NCBI GenBank assembly: GCA_947311845.1
Contig: CAMZMU010000035.1
Span: 1,197,761 to 1,261,760 of the forward strand
DNA length: 64,000 nucleotides
DNA from: Poa pratensis
Taxonomy: Eukaryota > Streptophyta > Magnoliopsida > Poales > Poaceae
Reading direction: 5' to 3'
Of the stretch, positions 9,911 to 21,418 are shown one piece after another (position 1 is the stretch's first letter; each line of letters opens with the position of its first letter). The position numbers and the translations under genes are program-made. The notes beneath the pieces were generated by a model. It saw only the letters and a program-made list of their open reading frames with translations. It was not told where the DNA came from and did no database searches.

Positions 9911-12048
9911 TTGCGGACTGTTCAAAATGATAGAAATCAGTGTCCAGATAGAACACTGATATTGCAACGGCTGCAGCTTATTCCTTGTCCTGCATATATT
10001 ATATTGTGTAGTTTGGCGGATGTCCAAAACCTGTGGAACCAATGGGAGATCCACTGCCTGATCCTTGCAAGCTTCGCCTTGCAAGTGTTCCTCTTCTCCA
10101 TCGCAGGCGTTCGGCTGCGCAGCTCCTCCCGCGTCGTGGGCGTGCTGCTGTGGCTGGGCTACATGTCGGCCGACTCTGTTGCCGTGTTCGTCCTGGGCCA
10201 TCTCTCCGTCCACACCGGCGGCCCCAACCACCAGCTTCTTATTTTCTGGGCGCCCTTCGTGCTCCTCCACCTGGGCGGGCAGGACACCATCACGGCCTTC
10301 TCCATGCAGGACAACGTCCTGTGGATGCGCCACCTGCTGGGGTTCGCCTCGCAGCTGGCGGTGGCCGTCTTCGTCGTCTCCAAGCCGCCCTGGCCAGACC
10401 GCTGGCTCCTCGCCTGCACGCTGCTCATGTTCGTGTCGGGATGCATCAAGTACGGCGAGCGCACCTACTGTCTCGCCACGGCCAACCCAGGGCGGCTCAT
10501 GAAAGAGTTTCTGCGTGGCTTTGAAGATCGCATACGTTCCATCAAGGAGATGCAAACAATCGCCAGACAAGGCCTGGGGTCTTACCTCAGCAGCCGTACT
10601 TTCACCGAGGTGTCGCTGAATCCTGCCATGGACATCATGTCCACGGACATCCTACCCAACTACGACTGGTCCGTCTCTCGCGACGTCTTCTCGGACCTCT
10701 ACTCCAAACAGGTTGATCCTTCCGCACCACAGTACCGGAGCAGCGCCTACATCTTCGCCGAGGACAGGCTCTGGATCTGCTACCAACGCCTCTACACAAA
10801 GGCCGCGTTTCGTCTCTCTCCTGCTGGGGCCTTGCTCCATCTCGTCGGATTTCTCTCCACCTCGGGGCCATGGCGCTTTTCTTCATGGCTGCCAAAAGTG
10901 GCCAGCTCCGGCGCTACGGCGGAGCTGACGTCGCCGTGTCCGGCGTGTTGCTCGTAGGCGCCGTCACTTTGGAGGCAGCCTCCTTCGTCATGTCCATGGT
11001 CTCTCGTGAAGACCTCTGGAGGCACCCCTTCTGCTGGTCTGGCAACACCCACGTAATCCACTGCGTGTTCTTCATCACCTGCGGGACTTGTGCTGATTTA
11101 CTGAGGAGGAGGTGGAGGAGACCTCAGTGGTCCAGAACACTGATGCAGTACAACATCATCACAAGGTGCACCAAGAGAGCCTCACTGGTGCCGCGATGGA
11201 TCATCGATCGCCTGAGCCCGAGCGCCTCTGGCATCGAGCGCATCCCCGTTACAGAGGACCTCAAGAACCTGGTCATCAAGAATCTGCTTGACGATAGGAT
11301 GATGTCGACGGACTTCACCAGCTCGCGGGGCGAGGTGGCGCTCGGGAGGAGGCTGTGGACTGCTGCTGATCAGGTACCAGCGCCAGCTGCTGAGAGTCTG
11401 TCAGAGAAGGTCCTGAGCGAGAGTGTGAAGGAAGTGGATTTCCCGACCAGCGTGCTCATCTGGCATATCGCCACGGACATTCGCTTCTTCACCGATGCTG
11501 CTGCAGGTTCCGCTGATAAGAAGACCATTAGCAGGCAGCTGTCAAATTACATCATGTACCTCATCTTCAGGTGCGGCGTGATGCTTAGCAGCAACTCCAA
11601 GTTCCTGCTTCGCAAAGCTCGTGATGAGATCACCGCCACTCTCGCCAAGGCTGAGCCCCCCAGACGAGACGACGGCTCGCGGAACAACAAGACGGCCATG
11701 GCCGTGCGACACCTGGTGAACTCGCCGCTGTTCGCACAGGAACACTCCGGCCGGGACAGATCGGTGCCGTTCAACCCCAGCACCGCTGATGTTCTCAGTG
11801 ATCCCGTGTTGCCTCGTGCGTTCAGGGTGGCCGAGGCGCTGGCCGGCGTCCCGGAAGCCGATCGCTGGGACCTCATCGTCCACGTCTGGCTGGAGATGCT
11901 CTACTACATCGCGCCTCGCTGCGGGGCCGCGTTCCATCGCGACCATCTCAGCACTGGTGGGGAGTTCATCACGCATGTCCTCGTGGTAATGTACAGCATA
12001 GGCCCCCTCGGCTATCACCCAAGTCTGCTCAAGTTTGGACCTCACTAG
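9911..12048 (+). pseudogene. DUF4220/DUF594 membrane protein gene with one frameshift
   Basis: The first frame (9911-10957) has the DUF4220 layout of plant multi-helix membrane proteins: LWNQWEIHCL at the front, hydrophobic segments such as LILASFALQVFLFSIAG and VVGVLLWLGYMSADSVAVFV, the family signature FWAPFVLLHLGGQDTITAFS, then HLLGFASQLAVAVFVV. The second frame (10870-12048) continues the same protein to LIVHVWLEMLYYIAPRCGAA, the C-terminal DUF594 signature, and stops at 12048. The switch lies near 10862-10868, where FLSTS in one frame is followed naturally by AMALFFMAAKSG in the other, so one base appears to be missing. If real, the product loses its C-terminal half; if a sequencing error, this is an intact ~710-residue protein. 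The start is uncertain: family members usually begin close to LWNQWEI, and an acceptor-like TGTAG precedes it. Function is unknown; such genes form large, fast-changing families in grasses. Confidence 0.8.
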
Positions 12049-12255
12049 CTAGTAGGTTGCATGGCGTACCCTAAGAGCGTTTCTCCACCTCAGCTTAATT
12101 AGATATATGTGCCGCTTGTATGCTCTATATGTATTTTTCCTCTCAGTGTAGTATTTCTTTGTGTATTGTCAGATTATTGGAGTTTGAATTTTGATAAGAC
12201 CAACGACACACTGGTTAGTGTATAAAATATGAAATGTCATTGTCTATTTGTACCC

Positions 12256-12482
12256 AAAAATAGCGCGCTATTTCGCCGCCATAGCGTTTGGGAGCAGCTC
12301 CTGCTACGTCTAAGCCATTTTCCTTGCTACGGCTGCTAGCCTGCTACGACGGAAATAGAATGCTAAATGCCGCAAAATTCCATAGCGTATAGCGCAGCTA
12401 TTTTTTTTTCCTGGGACGAAGCTGAAGCCCACTAAAATTTCGACCCAAAAGCCCTACCCTAACCCCAATCCCCACACGACCT
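12256..12482. mobile_element. Possible hAT-like element remnant, left half, split by CACTA-2
   Basis: AAAAATAGCGCGCTA near 12256 faces its inverse TAGCGCGCTATTTTTT at 45045-equivalent position 46045-46060 on the other side of CACTA-2. ATAGCG words recur inside both halves (CATAGCGTTT, CATAGCGTATAGCGC here; GCTATAGCGC there). This resembles the terminal and subterminal pattern of some grass hAT elements. No target duplication was found, so the call is tentative. Confidence 0.35.
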
Positions 12483-12501
12483 CACTACTGGAAAATCACT
12501 C

Positions 12502-13196
12502 TCTGCCGAGTGGTCTGGGCTTTGCCGAGTGCAAAATCTCGGGGACTCTCGGCGAAGCCATCCTACGCCGACACATCACAAACAACACTCGGCGAAGCCG
12601 AGACCACTCGGCAAACATCACATTCGCCGGCACTGCGTCGATAAAGATCTCGGCGAAGACACAAATCTCGGCAAAAGACCGCAAAAAACACTCGGCAACG
12701 AGCTGATCTCGGCGAAATGGATGACCACGTGGCGCCTGCCATTGGGTCCCACCTTTCCGGGCAATGCGTGCATTTCGCCGAGTGCGGCACCCGGCAAAGA
12801 TGTGACTGGAAAAAAATGTTGGTACCTTTTCTTCGCCGAGAGCCGCACTCGGCAAAGTGTGCGCGGAAAAGTTTTGAGATTTGCCGCCTTTTCCGTCAGC
12901 TGTTCGCCGAGAGTGTCGGTGGGGGACACTCGGCGAAGATAACGCGCGAAAAAAATTTGGTTTGCCGCGCAAAATAACAACTCTTCGATTTGTCGGTGGC
13001 CAGCACTCGGCAAAGACATGGGCGGGAAAGGAAATTTCGTTCCGCGCCATTTCTTCGCCGGGTGGTGCTGCTCGCCGAGCCTTCCTCTCGGCAAACAAGG
13101 TGGGCAGGAAAAATCATTTCAGTACGCGCCAACTCTTCGCCGAGTGATATACGTCGCCGAGAGCCCTGCTCGGCAAAGGGTTCATTTTTCCCCCCT
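12502..13196. repeat. CACTA-2 left subterminal repeats
   Basis: About two dozen copies of CTCGGCGAAG, CTCGGCAAAG, TTTGCCGAG and TTCGCCGAG alternate in both orientations. These are probable transposase-binding sites. Reading frames across them are composition effects. Confidence 0.9.
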
Positions 13197-13250
13197 TTCG
13201 CCTCTCCGGCGCATGTTGTTTTGGCGCCAGTTTCTCAGCCCTAACGACGC

Positions 13251-13260
13251 CTATAAATAG
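13251..13260 (+). promoter_or_regulatory. TATA box of the DUF4283-like cargo gene
   Basis: CTATAAATAG lies just after the subterminal repeats, 234 bases before the ATG at 13485. The downstream stretch (ACTCACTCATTCTAGC, CTCAAACACAAAAC) looks like a plant 5' leader. The position suggests the transposon end itself supplies the promoter. Confidence 0.65.
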
Positions 13261-13484
13261 TCCACATCTCAGACAGGTTACTCACTCATTCTAGCTTGTG
13301 CTCAAACACAAAACATTCGGGTTCTCTAGCTACGTCCTACAGTGAATGCAACGACATTCGACCGTGAATCACTGTAGGCTGTAGCTAGGGGAAACCGTGT
13401 GTTTTGTTTCAGCTATATTTAGGTATTCAACACAACTTGTTTACCCCGTCGTAGATAGTCGCCGTACCGCGTCTCAGGAGGAGG

Positions 13485-14222
13485 ATGTGGAGTGAGCTTG
13501 AAGCCTCCGAGCGTGGGCACTGCGTGTTGTCTTACACTCCCGGCATGCTCAAGCTGGAGGAGAAGTGGAGCGTGCGCGCACTGATGGCGACGGTGGGACG
13601 TAGCCGGCCACCGGTGTCGCCGGAGTCGGTCGTCGCGGCGTTGGTGGTGCAGTGCGATGTGAACCGCCGCAACGTCAAGGTGGAGGTTTGCGCGCCGCCA
13701 TTCGACTTCTTCGTGCACTTCCGCTTGAGCGACGACTGCACCCGCGTCCTCCATGCCTCCCCCGGCCTCGCTGTCAATGGCGAGACGCTCGCGTTTAGCC
13801 GCTGGCATTGCGGGCTTGGAGGGAGGCTATCAGAGCTGCCGTACCTAATGAAGCTGAGGTTTGAGAGGTTCCCACGGGAGGTGTGGGAGCCCCAAGCCAT
13901 GAACCAGTTCATCAACAAGCTAGGTGGGCAGCTTGTGGAAATGCTCAAGCCGGAGGACAGCTGGTACGTGCGTGTGATGGCGTGGATGAAGAACCCATCA
14001 GAAGTGCCTACCATCTACGATGTGGAGGTGCCAGAGTTTGACGCCCCCTACTCAACCAAAACGAAGCCGTCACTCGTTCACACTATCCGAATCCATGTGG
14101 AGCAGGTCGTCGACCTGGGTCCGTTCTTCACGACAGGAGGCCACTGCTTTGGAGGGCCATCTGGCATGTGGGATCGGCCAGAGGAGAAGATAACTAATGA
14201 GAAGTTCGAAAGTGTTAATTAA
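13485..14222 (+). CDS. DUF4283-like protein carried by CACTA-2
   Basis: This intact 245-codon frame is the best-preserved gene in the element. The middle (residues ~75-190) follows the pattern of grass DUF4283-like proteins associated with transposons: FDFFVHFRLSDDCTRVLHA, then LAFSRWHCGLGG, then LMKLRFERFPREVWEPQAMN, then VRVMAWMKNPSEVPTIYDVE. DUF4283 is a domain of unknown role, suspected to bind nucleic acid. The N-terminal region (SYTPGMLKLEEKWSVRALMA) is not recognised, and no zinc knuckle is seen after it. A TATA box lies 234 bases upstream. The 280 bases after the stop are AT-rich with no other gene and lead into the satellite. It is not a known part of the transposition machinery; whether it is captured host sequence or a standing accessory gene of this family is open. 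The domain call is by eye only. Confidence 0.6.
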   Translation: MWSELEASERGHCVLSYTPGMLKLEEKWSVRALMATVGRSRPPVSPESVVAALVVQCDVNRRNVKVEVCAPPFDFFVHFRLSDDCTRVLHASPGLAVNGETLAFSRWHCGLGGRLSELPYLMKLRFERFPREVWEPQAMNQFINKLGGQLVEMLKPEDSWYVRVMAWMKNPSEVPTIYDVEVPEFDAPYSTKTKPSLVHTIRIHVEQVVDLGPFFTTGGHCFGGPSGMWDRPEEKITNEKFESVN

Positions 14223-14506
14223 TTTATTGTTGATGTACTGTGTATTAATTTTTCTACATGTATCTTAGTTCGTTAGTCAATTATGTTCGTTTATTCCAAA
14301 ATGTACGTGTTATGTGTAATGTTTAAAAAATATGTCTTTGAGATTAAATATATGTGTTTTATAATTAAATTTATTCTCAGCACCATACACCCCATGTGTT
14401 CTCTTATCCACTCCACCGACAGCCACCTACCACGCGCGTTTCAACGGCCGTCAGGCAATTAATTAATAGAAAAGAAAAAACTCACATGTGATATAACCCA
14501 TTTATT

Positions 14507-16073
14507 CTAGGTGAAAACTCCCATTTCGCGTGCAACGGATGGAATCATGTGAAACCATGGGGCCAAACTGGGTTCCAAATGTTCATATAACCTAACCTAG
14601 CACAACCAAGTATAAAAGTCCTTGGAGCTACCCCCTTTCGACGCCCGTGGAAGGGGTAGACGACACGGTTGATTTCTGGTCAAATCTGGGAGGGTTTCGA
14701 CGGAAGCGGGGGCTTCGGGTTGTCGGAACCACACCAAAACCTAGGTGGTGTCACATAATATGCATTAGAGTGTGGTGGAGGTTGTTAGAGACATCATGAG
14801 ACTCTGAGGTGTGACCGGCTTCACACACCGCACTTATCTCCCTCGAAGGTTCTGGTCATCTAGGTGGAAACTCCCATTTCGCGTGCAATGGATGGAATCA
14901 TGTGAAACCATGGGGCCAAACTTGGTTCCAAATGTTCATATAACCTAACCTAGCACAACCAAGTATAAAATTCCTTGGAGCTACCCCATTTCGACGCCCG
15001 TGGAAGGGGTAGACGACACGGTTGACTTCTGGTCAAATCTGGGGGGTTTCGACGGAAGCGGGGCTTCGGGGTGTCGGAACCACACCAAAACCTAGGTGGT
15101 GTCACATAATATGCATTAGAGTGTGTGGGAGGTTGTTAGAGACATCATGAGACTCCGAGGTGTGACTGGCTTCACACACCGCACTTATCTCCCTCGAAGG
15201 TTCTGGTCTTCTAGGTGGAAACTCCCATTTCGCGTGCAACGGATGGAATCATGTGAAACCATGGGGCCAAACTGGGTTCCAAATGTTCATATAACCTAAC
15301 CTAACACAACCAAGTATAAAAGTCCTTGGAGCTACCCCTTTCGACGCCCGTGGAAGGGGTAGACGACACGGTTGACTTCTGGTCAAATCTAGGGGGTTTC
15401 GACGGAAGCGGGGGCTTCGGGGTGTCGGAACCACACCAAAACCTAGGTGGTGTCACATAATATGCATTAGAGTGTGGTGGGAGGTTGTTAGAGACATCAT
15501 GAGACTCCGAGGTGTGACCGGCTTCACACACCACACTTATCTCCCTCGAAGGTTCTGGTCTTCTAGGTGGAAACTCGCATTTCGCGTGCAACGGATGGAA
15601 TCATGTGAAACCATGGGGCCAAACTGGGTTCCAAATATTCATATAACCTAACCTAACCCAACCAAGTATAAAAGTCCTTGGAGCTACCTCCTTTCGATGC
15701 CCGTGGAAGGGGTAGACGACACGGTTGACTTCTGGTCAAATCTGGGGGGTTTCGACGGAAGCGGGGGCTTTGGGGTGTCGGAACCACACCAAAACCTAGG
15801 TGGTGTCACATAATATGCATTAGAGTGTGGTGGGACGTTGTTAGAGACATCATGAGACTCCGAGGTATGACCGGCTTCACACACCGCACTTATCTCCCTC
15901 GAAGGTTCTGGTCTTCTAGGTGGAAACTCCCATTTCGCGTGCAACGGATGGAATCATGTGAAACCATGGGGCCAAACTGGATTCCAAATGTTCATATAAC
16001 CTAACCTAACACAACCAAGTATAAAAGTCCTTGGAGCTACCCCCTTTCGACGCCCGTGGAAGGGGTAGACGAC
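14507..16073. repeat. ~352-bp tandem satellite in CACTA-2, first part
   Basis: Units begin CTAGGTGGAAACTCCCATTT and start at 14507, 14860, 15211, 15563 and 15916, giving periods of 351-353 bases. The fifth unit is cut at 16073 by the retrotransposon and resumes at 38461. Each unit holds CAAGTATAAAAGTCC, a TATA-like word, then GGAGCTACCCCCTTTCGACG. Read in reverse complement the unit resembles that of CACTA-1: CCTAGGTTTTGGTG, GGTTCCGAC, CGTCTACCCCTTCCAC and ACTTGGTTGTG occur in the same order. Confidence 0.92.
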
Positions 16074-17675
16074 TGATGACGTGAAACACACATTCGTTGG
16101 GAGACCCCAAGAGGAAGGTATGAAGGAGAGTGCAACAGCAAGTTTTCCCTCAGTATGAAACCAAGGTTATCGAACCAGTAGGAGCAGTAGCACTTCAGAA
16201 GGTTGTCAGCGGCGGAATATGGCATGGCGCAACACCAGGGAATCCGACGCTGACGTGGAACCTGCACATAACACAATCAAACTATTTTGTCCCAACGAAA
16301 CAGGAAGGTTGTCAATCTCCCTGGCTTGCTGAAAACAAAGGGTTAAATGTATGGTGTGGAAAACAGTGTTTAATTGCTGAAAGTAAAATAGAACAATGAT
16401 TGCAGTTGGTGGCTTAATCAATGTAAAAGAATGGACCGGGGTACAGAGTTCACTAGTGGTGTCTCTCCATAAAGATAAACGACATGTTGGGTAAACAAAT
16501 TACAGCTGGGCAATTGATAAAATATTGAGCGCATGACAATGCATACATATATGACAAGATGGCTACCATGATATTTAATTGGGCATTACGACAAAATACA
16601 TAGACCGTTTATCCAACCGCATCTATGACTAATAATCCACCTTCAGGTTGACATCCGTGTTCCCCGTCGGTATTAAGTTGCAAACAACGGATAATCGCAT
16701 TAAGCAATGTGCGTAAAGTAAACAAGTACATATGACCGTGGACATAGCATTGTTATGTTACCCCTAGTAGCAACAGCACATCCACAACCTTAGGGGTTGA
16801 TGTCACTCGCCCAGATTACTGGAGACTGAACCCACTATCTAGCATAAATACTCTCTCTTGGAGTTACAAGCATCTACTTGGCCAAAGCATCTACTAGTAA
16901 CGGAAAGCATGAAAGATCATAAATAACATGTATCGTAGATTAATAATCAACATGATCATAGTATTCAATATTCATCGGATCCAACCAAACACAACATGTA
17001 GCATTACAATAAGATGATCTTGATCATGTTAGGCAGCTCACAAGATCTAAACATGAATGCACAAAGTGGAGAGATAACCATCTAGCTACTGCTATGGACC
17101 TGTAGTCCAAGGATGAACTACTCACGCATCACTCCGGAGGCAGGCATGGTGATGTAGAGCCCTCCGGTAATGATTCCCCTCTCCGGCAGGGTGCCGGGAA
17201 GACGTTCTGGACCTTCCCGAGCTAGGGTTGACGACGGCAGCGCCTCTGGAACTTTTAGTGGAATATGACTCGGGTATCTAGGGTTTTTCCATCGGGGGGA
17301 ATAAGTTGGCGAAAGGGCGGCGGCTGGAGACCCCCGAGGGGCCCACACAAGGGTAGGGCGCGGGCCCATCCTTAGCCGCGCCCAGCCCACGTGTGGGGCC
17401 CTCGTGGCTCTGCTCCGTCTCTCCTTTGGACACCATGTGTGTCTCGGTGAAATAGGGACCTCCGTAAATTTTCGTCCAATTCCGAAAATATTTCCAGACT
17501 AGCTTTTCTGAAATACAAAAACAGCAGAAAACAGGAACTGGCACTGTGGCATCTTTTTAATAGGTTAGTCCCAAAAAATGTATAAAAGTGATGTAAAGTG
17601 GATGCAAAACATGTAACAATTGGTATAATATCAACATGGAACATCAAAAATTATAGATATGTTTGAGACGTATCA
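16074..17675 (-). repeat. 3' LTR (in element sense) of the outer retrotransposon
   Basis: The 1602-bp LTR starts TGATGACGTGAAACACACA and ends AGACGTATCA. The polypurine tract directly follows it on the plus-strand map, so this is the downstream LTR in element sense. It shares its whole length with 32436-38460 (minus inserts) and with the solo LTR at 7390-8987. Confidence 0.92.
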
Positions 17676-17690
17676 GCATCCCCAAGCTTA
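17676..17690 (-). promoter_or_regulatory. Polypurine tract of the outer retrotransposon
   Basis: On the minus strand TAAGCTTGGGGATGC abuts the LTR. AAGCTTGGGG is the usual plus-strand primer of Triticeae Athila-type elements. Confidence 0.75.
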
Positions 17691-18279
17691 GTTCCTGCTC
17701 GTACTCGAGTTGGAAAACAATAAAACAATATAATTTTTGAGGTGACATGCTACCAACATAATCTTGATCATATAATATTGTAAGGCACATGTAAATGAAT
17801 GAAGTGATCCAAGTCAATGGTCTATAGTTTGCTACCAAATAGATAATGAGTAAACAATTGAATCACACAAGCTAAACTTTTCATGAATAGTACTTTGGAG
17901 ACAATGCATCCACAGGTTCACATAAGAGTTAACTCATAAAGCAATAGATTCTAACAAAAGGTATTTAACCAACACAAAGGAAGATTTAAGTTTCAGCGTT
18001 TGCTTCAACTTTCAACATATTTATCTCATGGATATTGTCAACACAAAGCAATATAATAAGTCAAATATGTACCATATAACAAATGTTGTAGCAAAGTTGA
18101 CACTAGTGTTTGCTTGTGGAAGATAGAAAGAAGTAGGAAACTGACTCAACATAAAAGTAAAATAAAGGCCCTTCGCAGAGGGAAGCAGGGATTAAATCAC
18201 GTGCTAGAGCTTTTTAGTTTTTGAAATCATGTAGAGAGTAAAAATTAAGTTTTGAGAGGTGTTTGTTAATTGTCAACGA
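17691..18279. other. Outer retrotransposon, non-coding 3' interior
   Basis: AT-rich DNA without a gene. Bases 18150-18279 closely match 20200-20335 in the inner element (GGCCCTTCGCAGAGGGAAGC in both). The inner element is inserted at 18285. Confidence 0.7.
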
Positions 18280-18284
18280 ATGGC

Positions 18285-19698
18285 TGATGACCCACAAGTA
18301 TAGGGGGTGTATCGTAATACTTTCGATAAATAAGAGTTTCAAACCCAACGAGGAGCAGAAGGTGTTGACAAGTAGTTTTGATCAAGGAATCACTGTAAAT
18401 ACTAGCAGACAAATTTTTAGGGTTTTTGATATTGCAGATAAATAAAATACATGTAAATAAAAGACAGTAATAATAATTGCAGCAAGTGGCCCAATCCTTT
18501 TTAGAGCAACGGATAAGCCGGTTGGTTTACTTATGATGGCAAAATGTTCTTGAGGACACACGGGAATTTCGTCAAGTGCTTTCGCTTTCTACAGCTGATT
18601 AATCTTTATTGTTTTGATAATTGTTGTGTGGGTAAACCTATGCTAATGCACTGCCCTAACTTGGACTAATACATACTTGTGATTAAACCCTTGCAAGCAT
18701 CCACGTTACAAGGAAGTAATTAAAATAAATCTAACCACAGCCTTAAACTCTGAGATCCTACACTACCTCATGCACCGGTTTACTAACGGGGGTTTAGGTT
18801 TCTGTCACTCCGGCAACCCCACAATTAGTAGCCGAATACACAATGCATTCCTCTAGACCCATAAAGGTGAAGTGTCATGTAGTCGACGTTCACACGACAC
18901 CACTAGAAGAATAACACCACAACTTAAATATCAAACATTAAATATTACTCAACATAGTTCCACTACTAACAACATGACTTCTCCCATGTCCTCAAGAACT
19001 GAACAAACTACTCACAAGTCATCATATGGATCATGATCAGAGGTGATATAATGATGAATAACAATCTGGACATATACTTCAATTCACCGATAAAACTTAA
19101 TAGCATCAACCACGAGTAGTAATCAACACCGGGAAAGTTTCCCCTATGAACTACACAAAGTATAACCCTAGATGTTACAGCGAAACGAAGTGGAGCGGTG
19201 GAGATGATGGTGACGGCGGTGGAGATGATGATGATGATGATCCCGATGAAGTCTGGCGTGATGACGATGACGATGGCGATGATTTCCCCCCTCCGGGGAG
19301 GAATTTCCACGGAAAATTTCTGCCTGCCGGAGAGCTTTTTCTCTCTCTGTGGTTTCCGCCTCGTGGACGCGGCGGAATATTTCCTCGATGACTCCCCGCG
19401 TCTTAGGGTTTCTGGGGGATGAAATACGCGAAGGGGAGCGTCAGAGGTGGACCAGGGCTGGCTCCGGCATCTGACAAAATAGGAACATCTGTATATTTTC
19501 CGTGAATTGTTGAACTTCAGAAATAGGGTGTCACGATGCTTTTTCCAGCTGAATCCTGACTCCGGCAGTTAATTCTCCAATAATCATCAAACATGCAAAA
19601 CAAGATAAAATAACATAAGTATATCATCCAAATATGAAATATATCAATGAATAGCAGTAAATTATGATATAAAATAGTGATGCAAAATGGACGTATCA
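18285..19698 (-). repeat. 3' LTR of the inner retrotransposon, with an ~89-bp deletion
   Basis: The LTR is 1414 bases against 1502 in the partner. The main difference is a missing segment after GCGTCAGAGGTGGACCAGGG (around 19458), corresponding to the GC-rich stretch near 27920-28010 in the other LTR; the bases GGCTGG resume on both. Otherwise the copies are very alike. Confidence 0.92.
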
Positions 19699-19714
19699 AC
19701 TCCCCCCAAGCTTA
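19699..19714 (-). promoter_or_regulatory. Polypurine tract of the inner retrotransposon
   Basis: On the minus strand TAAGCTTGGGGGGAGT ends at the LTR boundary, a standard polypurine tract. Confidence 0.8.
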
Positions 19715-21418
19715 GACCTCGCTTGTCCCCAAGCGAAAGCTGAACTCAGTAAACAAGACCACAGGTTTATGGAGTGAAGCGTCGATAATAAAGAATACGG
19801 ACAAGAAGCATCAACATGTATTAATACACAAATCATTTTAGACAGCAACTTCCCCTCATATAACTTATCTTGGAACGAGTAATGGAAATCACAATAAAGG
19901 TGCATAAAGAAAATCATAGTTTGGTGATGGCAAACTTCGTTCTTGGTCAGAGAACAATTAACAGATTGTACTTATCTTTCGAGTAGAGTCCTTATATCGG
20001 AGCTATATTGCAGAACTTACATGCTCAATTATCACAATTTCTTTACAGTCATTGATAACTTTCAAAGTTATATTCCTTCAGATAAAAGACTTGTGCAAAA
20101 CAAGGAAGGATAACAAACATGATTGATAATATTAATATATAGATGGTTGAATCACAACAACTCAAATGCTTGCTTAAGAAAGAAGGGAATAGGTTTACTG
20201 ACTCAACATAAAAGTAAAAGAAAGGCCCTTCGCAGAGGGAAGCAGGGATTAAATCATGTGCTAGAGCTTTTTAAGTTTTTGAAATCATATAGAGAATAAA
20301 AATAAGTTTTGAGTGGTGTATGAAATTGTCAACGAATCAGAAAATGGAAAGTACAATATGACCCCTGCCAACCAGACTTTTAAGAGCGGCTCCCATGAAG
20401 GACGTTATTTCTACCAGCAAGGCAGATCATCCCTCTTCTCTTTTGTTTACACATGCAGATATTTCACTGTTTGTCATTGCTTGACTGATAAATCAGGGCA
20501 AAAATGTGAAGAGAATTAAGCGGTTAAAGTTGTAATTAATTGGGACTGGGCACCCCATTTGCCAGCTCTTTTTGCAAAATTAATGGATAAGCGGATGTAT
20601 ATGCCGCTAGTCCGGTGGTAAAGTCTGTTTGACAGTTGACATAAAGACATCCACCCCGTCCTCATGAGCTAGTAAACAGTGACACAAATAAGGAGTAGTA
20701 GCTTTTGAATAGTTTAAAGGTAGCACATGAAGTATTTACTTGGAGTGGCAAGGAAATACCACATATAGGTAGTTATGGTGGACACAAATGGCATGGGTTT
20801 TGGCTCAAGGTTTGGATGCACGAGAAGCATTCCCTCTCAGTACAGGTTTTTGGCTAGCAAGGCTGGGTAGCAAGCATAAGAGTGGAGGGATACAAACAAA
20901 TATAAATGTAATAGAAACAATCATGCAATCTTCCTTGTAAACACAAATAATTTTAACTTGAGAATACTAAGCTCATGAGCCAACAAGAAAGAAAGATAAT
21001 GAGATAATGTATCTACATGCAATCCCCTCTTTTCTACTTAAGCCTCAAAGTATTGTTGCTACTGACCAATGCTAAGTTTGCCAAAACCAAATAGATTTAC
21101 TTGATGCTCCCAAAGTGATGCCAATACTAACAACAAGATCATTCATATGACAGAAATTTGCAAAGTAAAATAAAGTGTGCAGAAAGTAAATGATAAAACT
21201 TCTCATTAATATTCCAATAACGGCAACTCACACCAAGGGATACATAGATAACCAACTAAGGAGAGATACTTCCACACTGCAAACCATCCTATATGATAAC
21301 TTCTCTACTCATGATATGACTCGACTGAAAAGTAAAAGGTAAAAGATAATGGTGATGATACCGCGGCACTCCCCCCAAGCTTGGAACAAGCTGAGGGGAT
21401 GCCAATACCAATGATGAA
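19715..21418. other. Inner retrotransposon, non-coding 3' interior
   Basis: There is no supported gene. Bases 20190-20880 correspond to 18150-18284 plus 28256-28770 of the outer element (for example AGACTTTTAAGAGCGGCTCC and GGAGTGGCAAGGAAATACCA in both). A second CCCCCCAAGCTTGGAA near 21371 resembles the polypurine tract and may be a duplicated copy. Confidence 0.7.

Noticed and set aside
10033..10524. Alternative plus- and minus-strand frames over the DUF4220 gene
   Set aside because: GC-rich shadow frames; only the frame with the family signatures was kept.
15249..15944. Minus-strand frames of 60-96 codons in the CACTA-2 satellite
   Set aside because: Same reason: open only in some units and without protein features.
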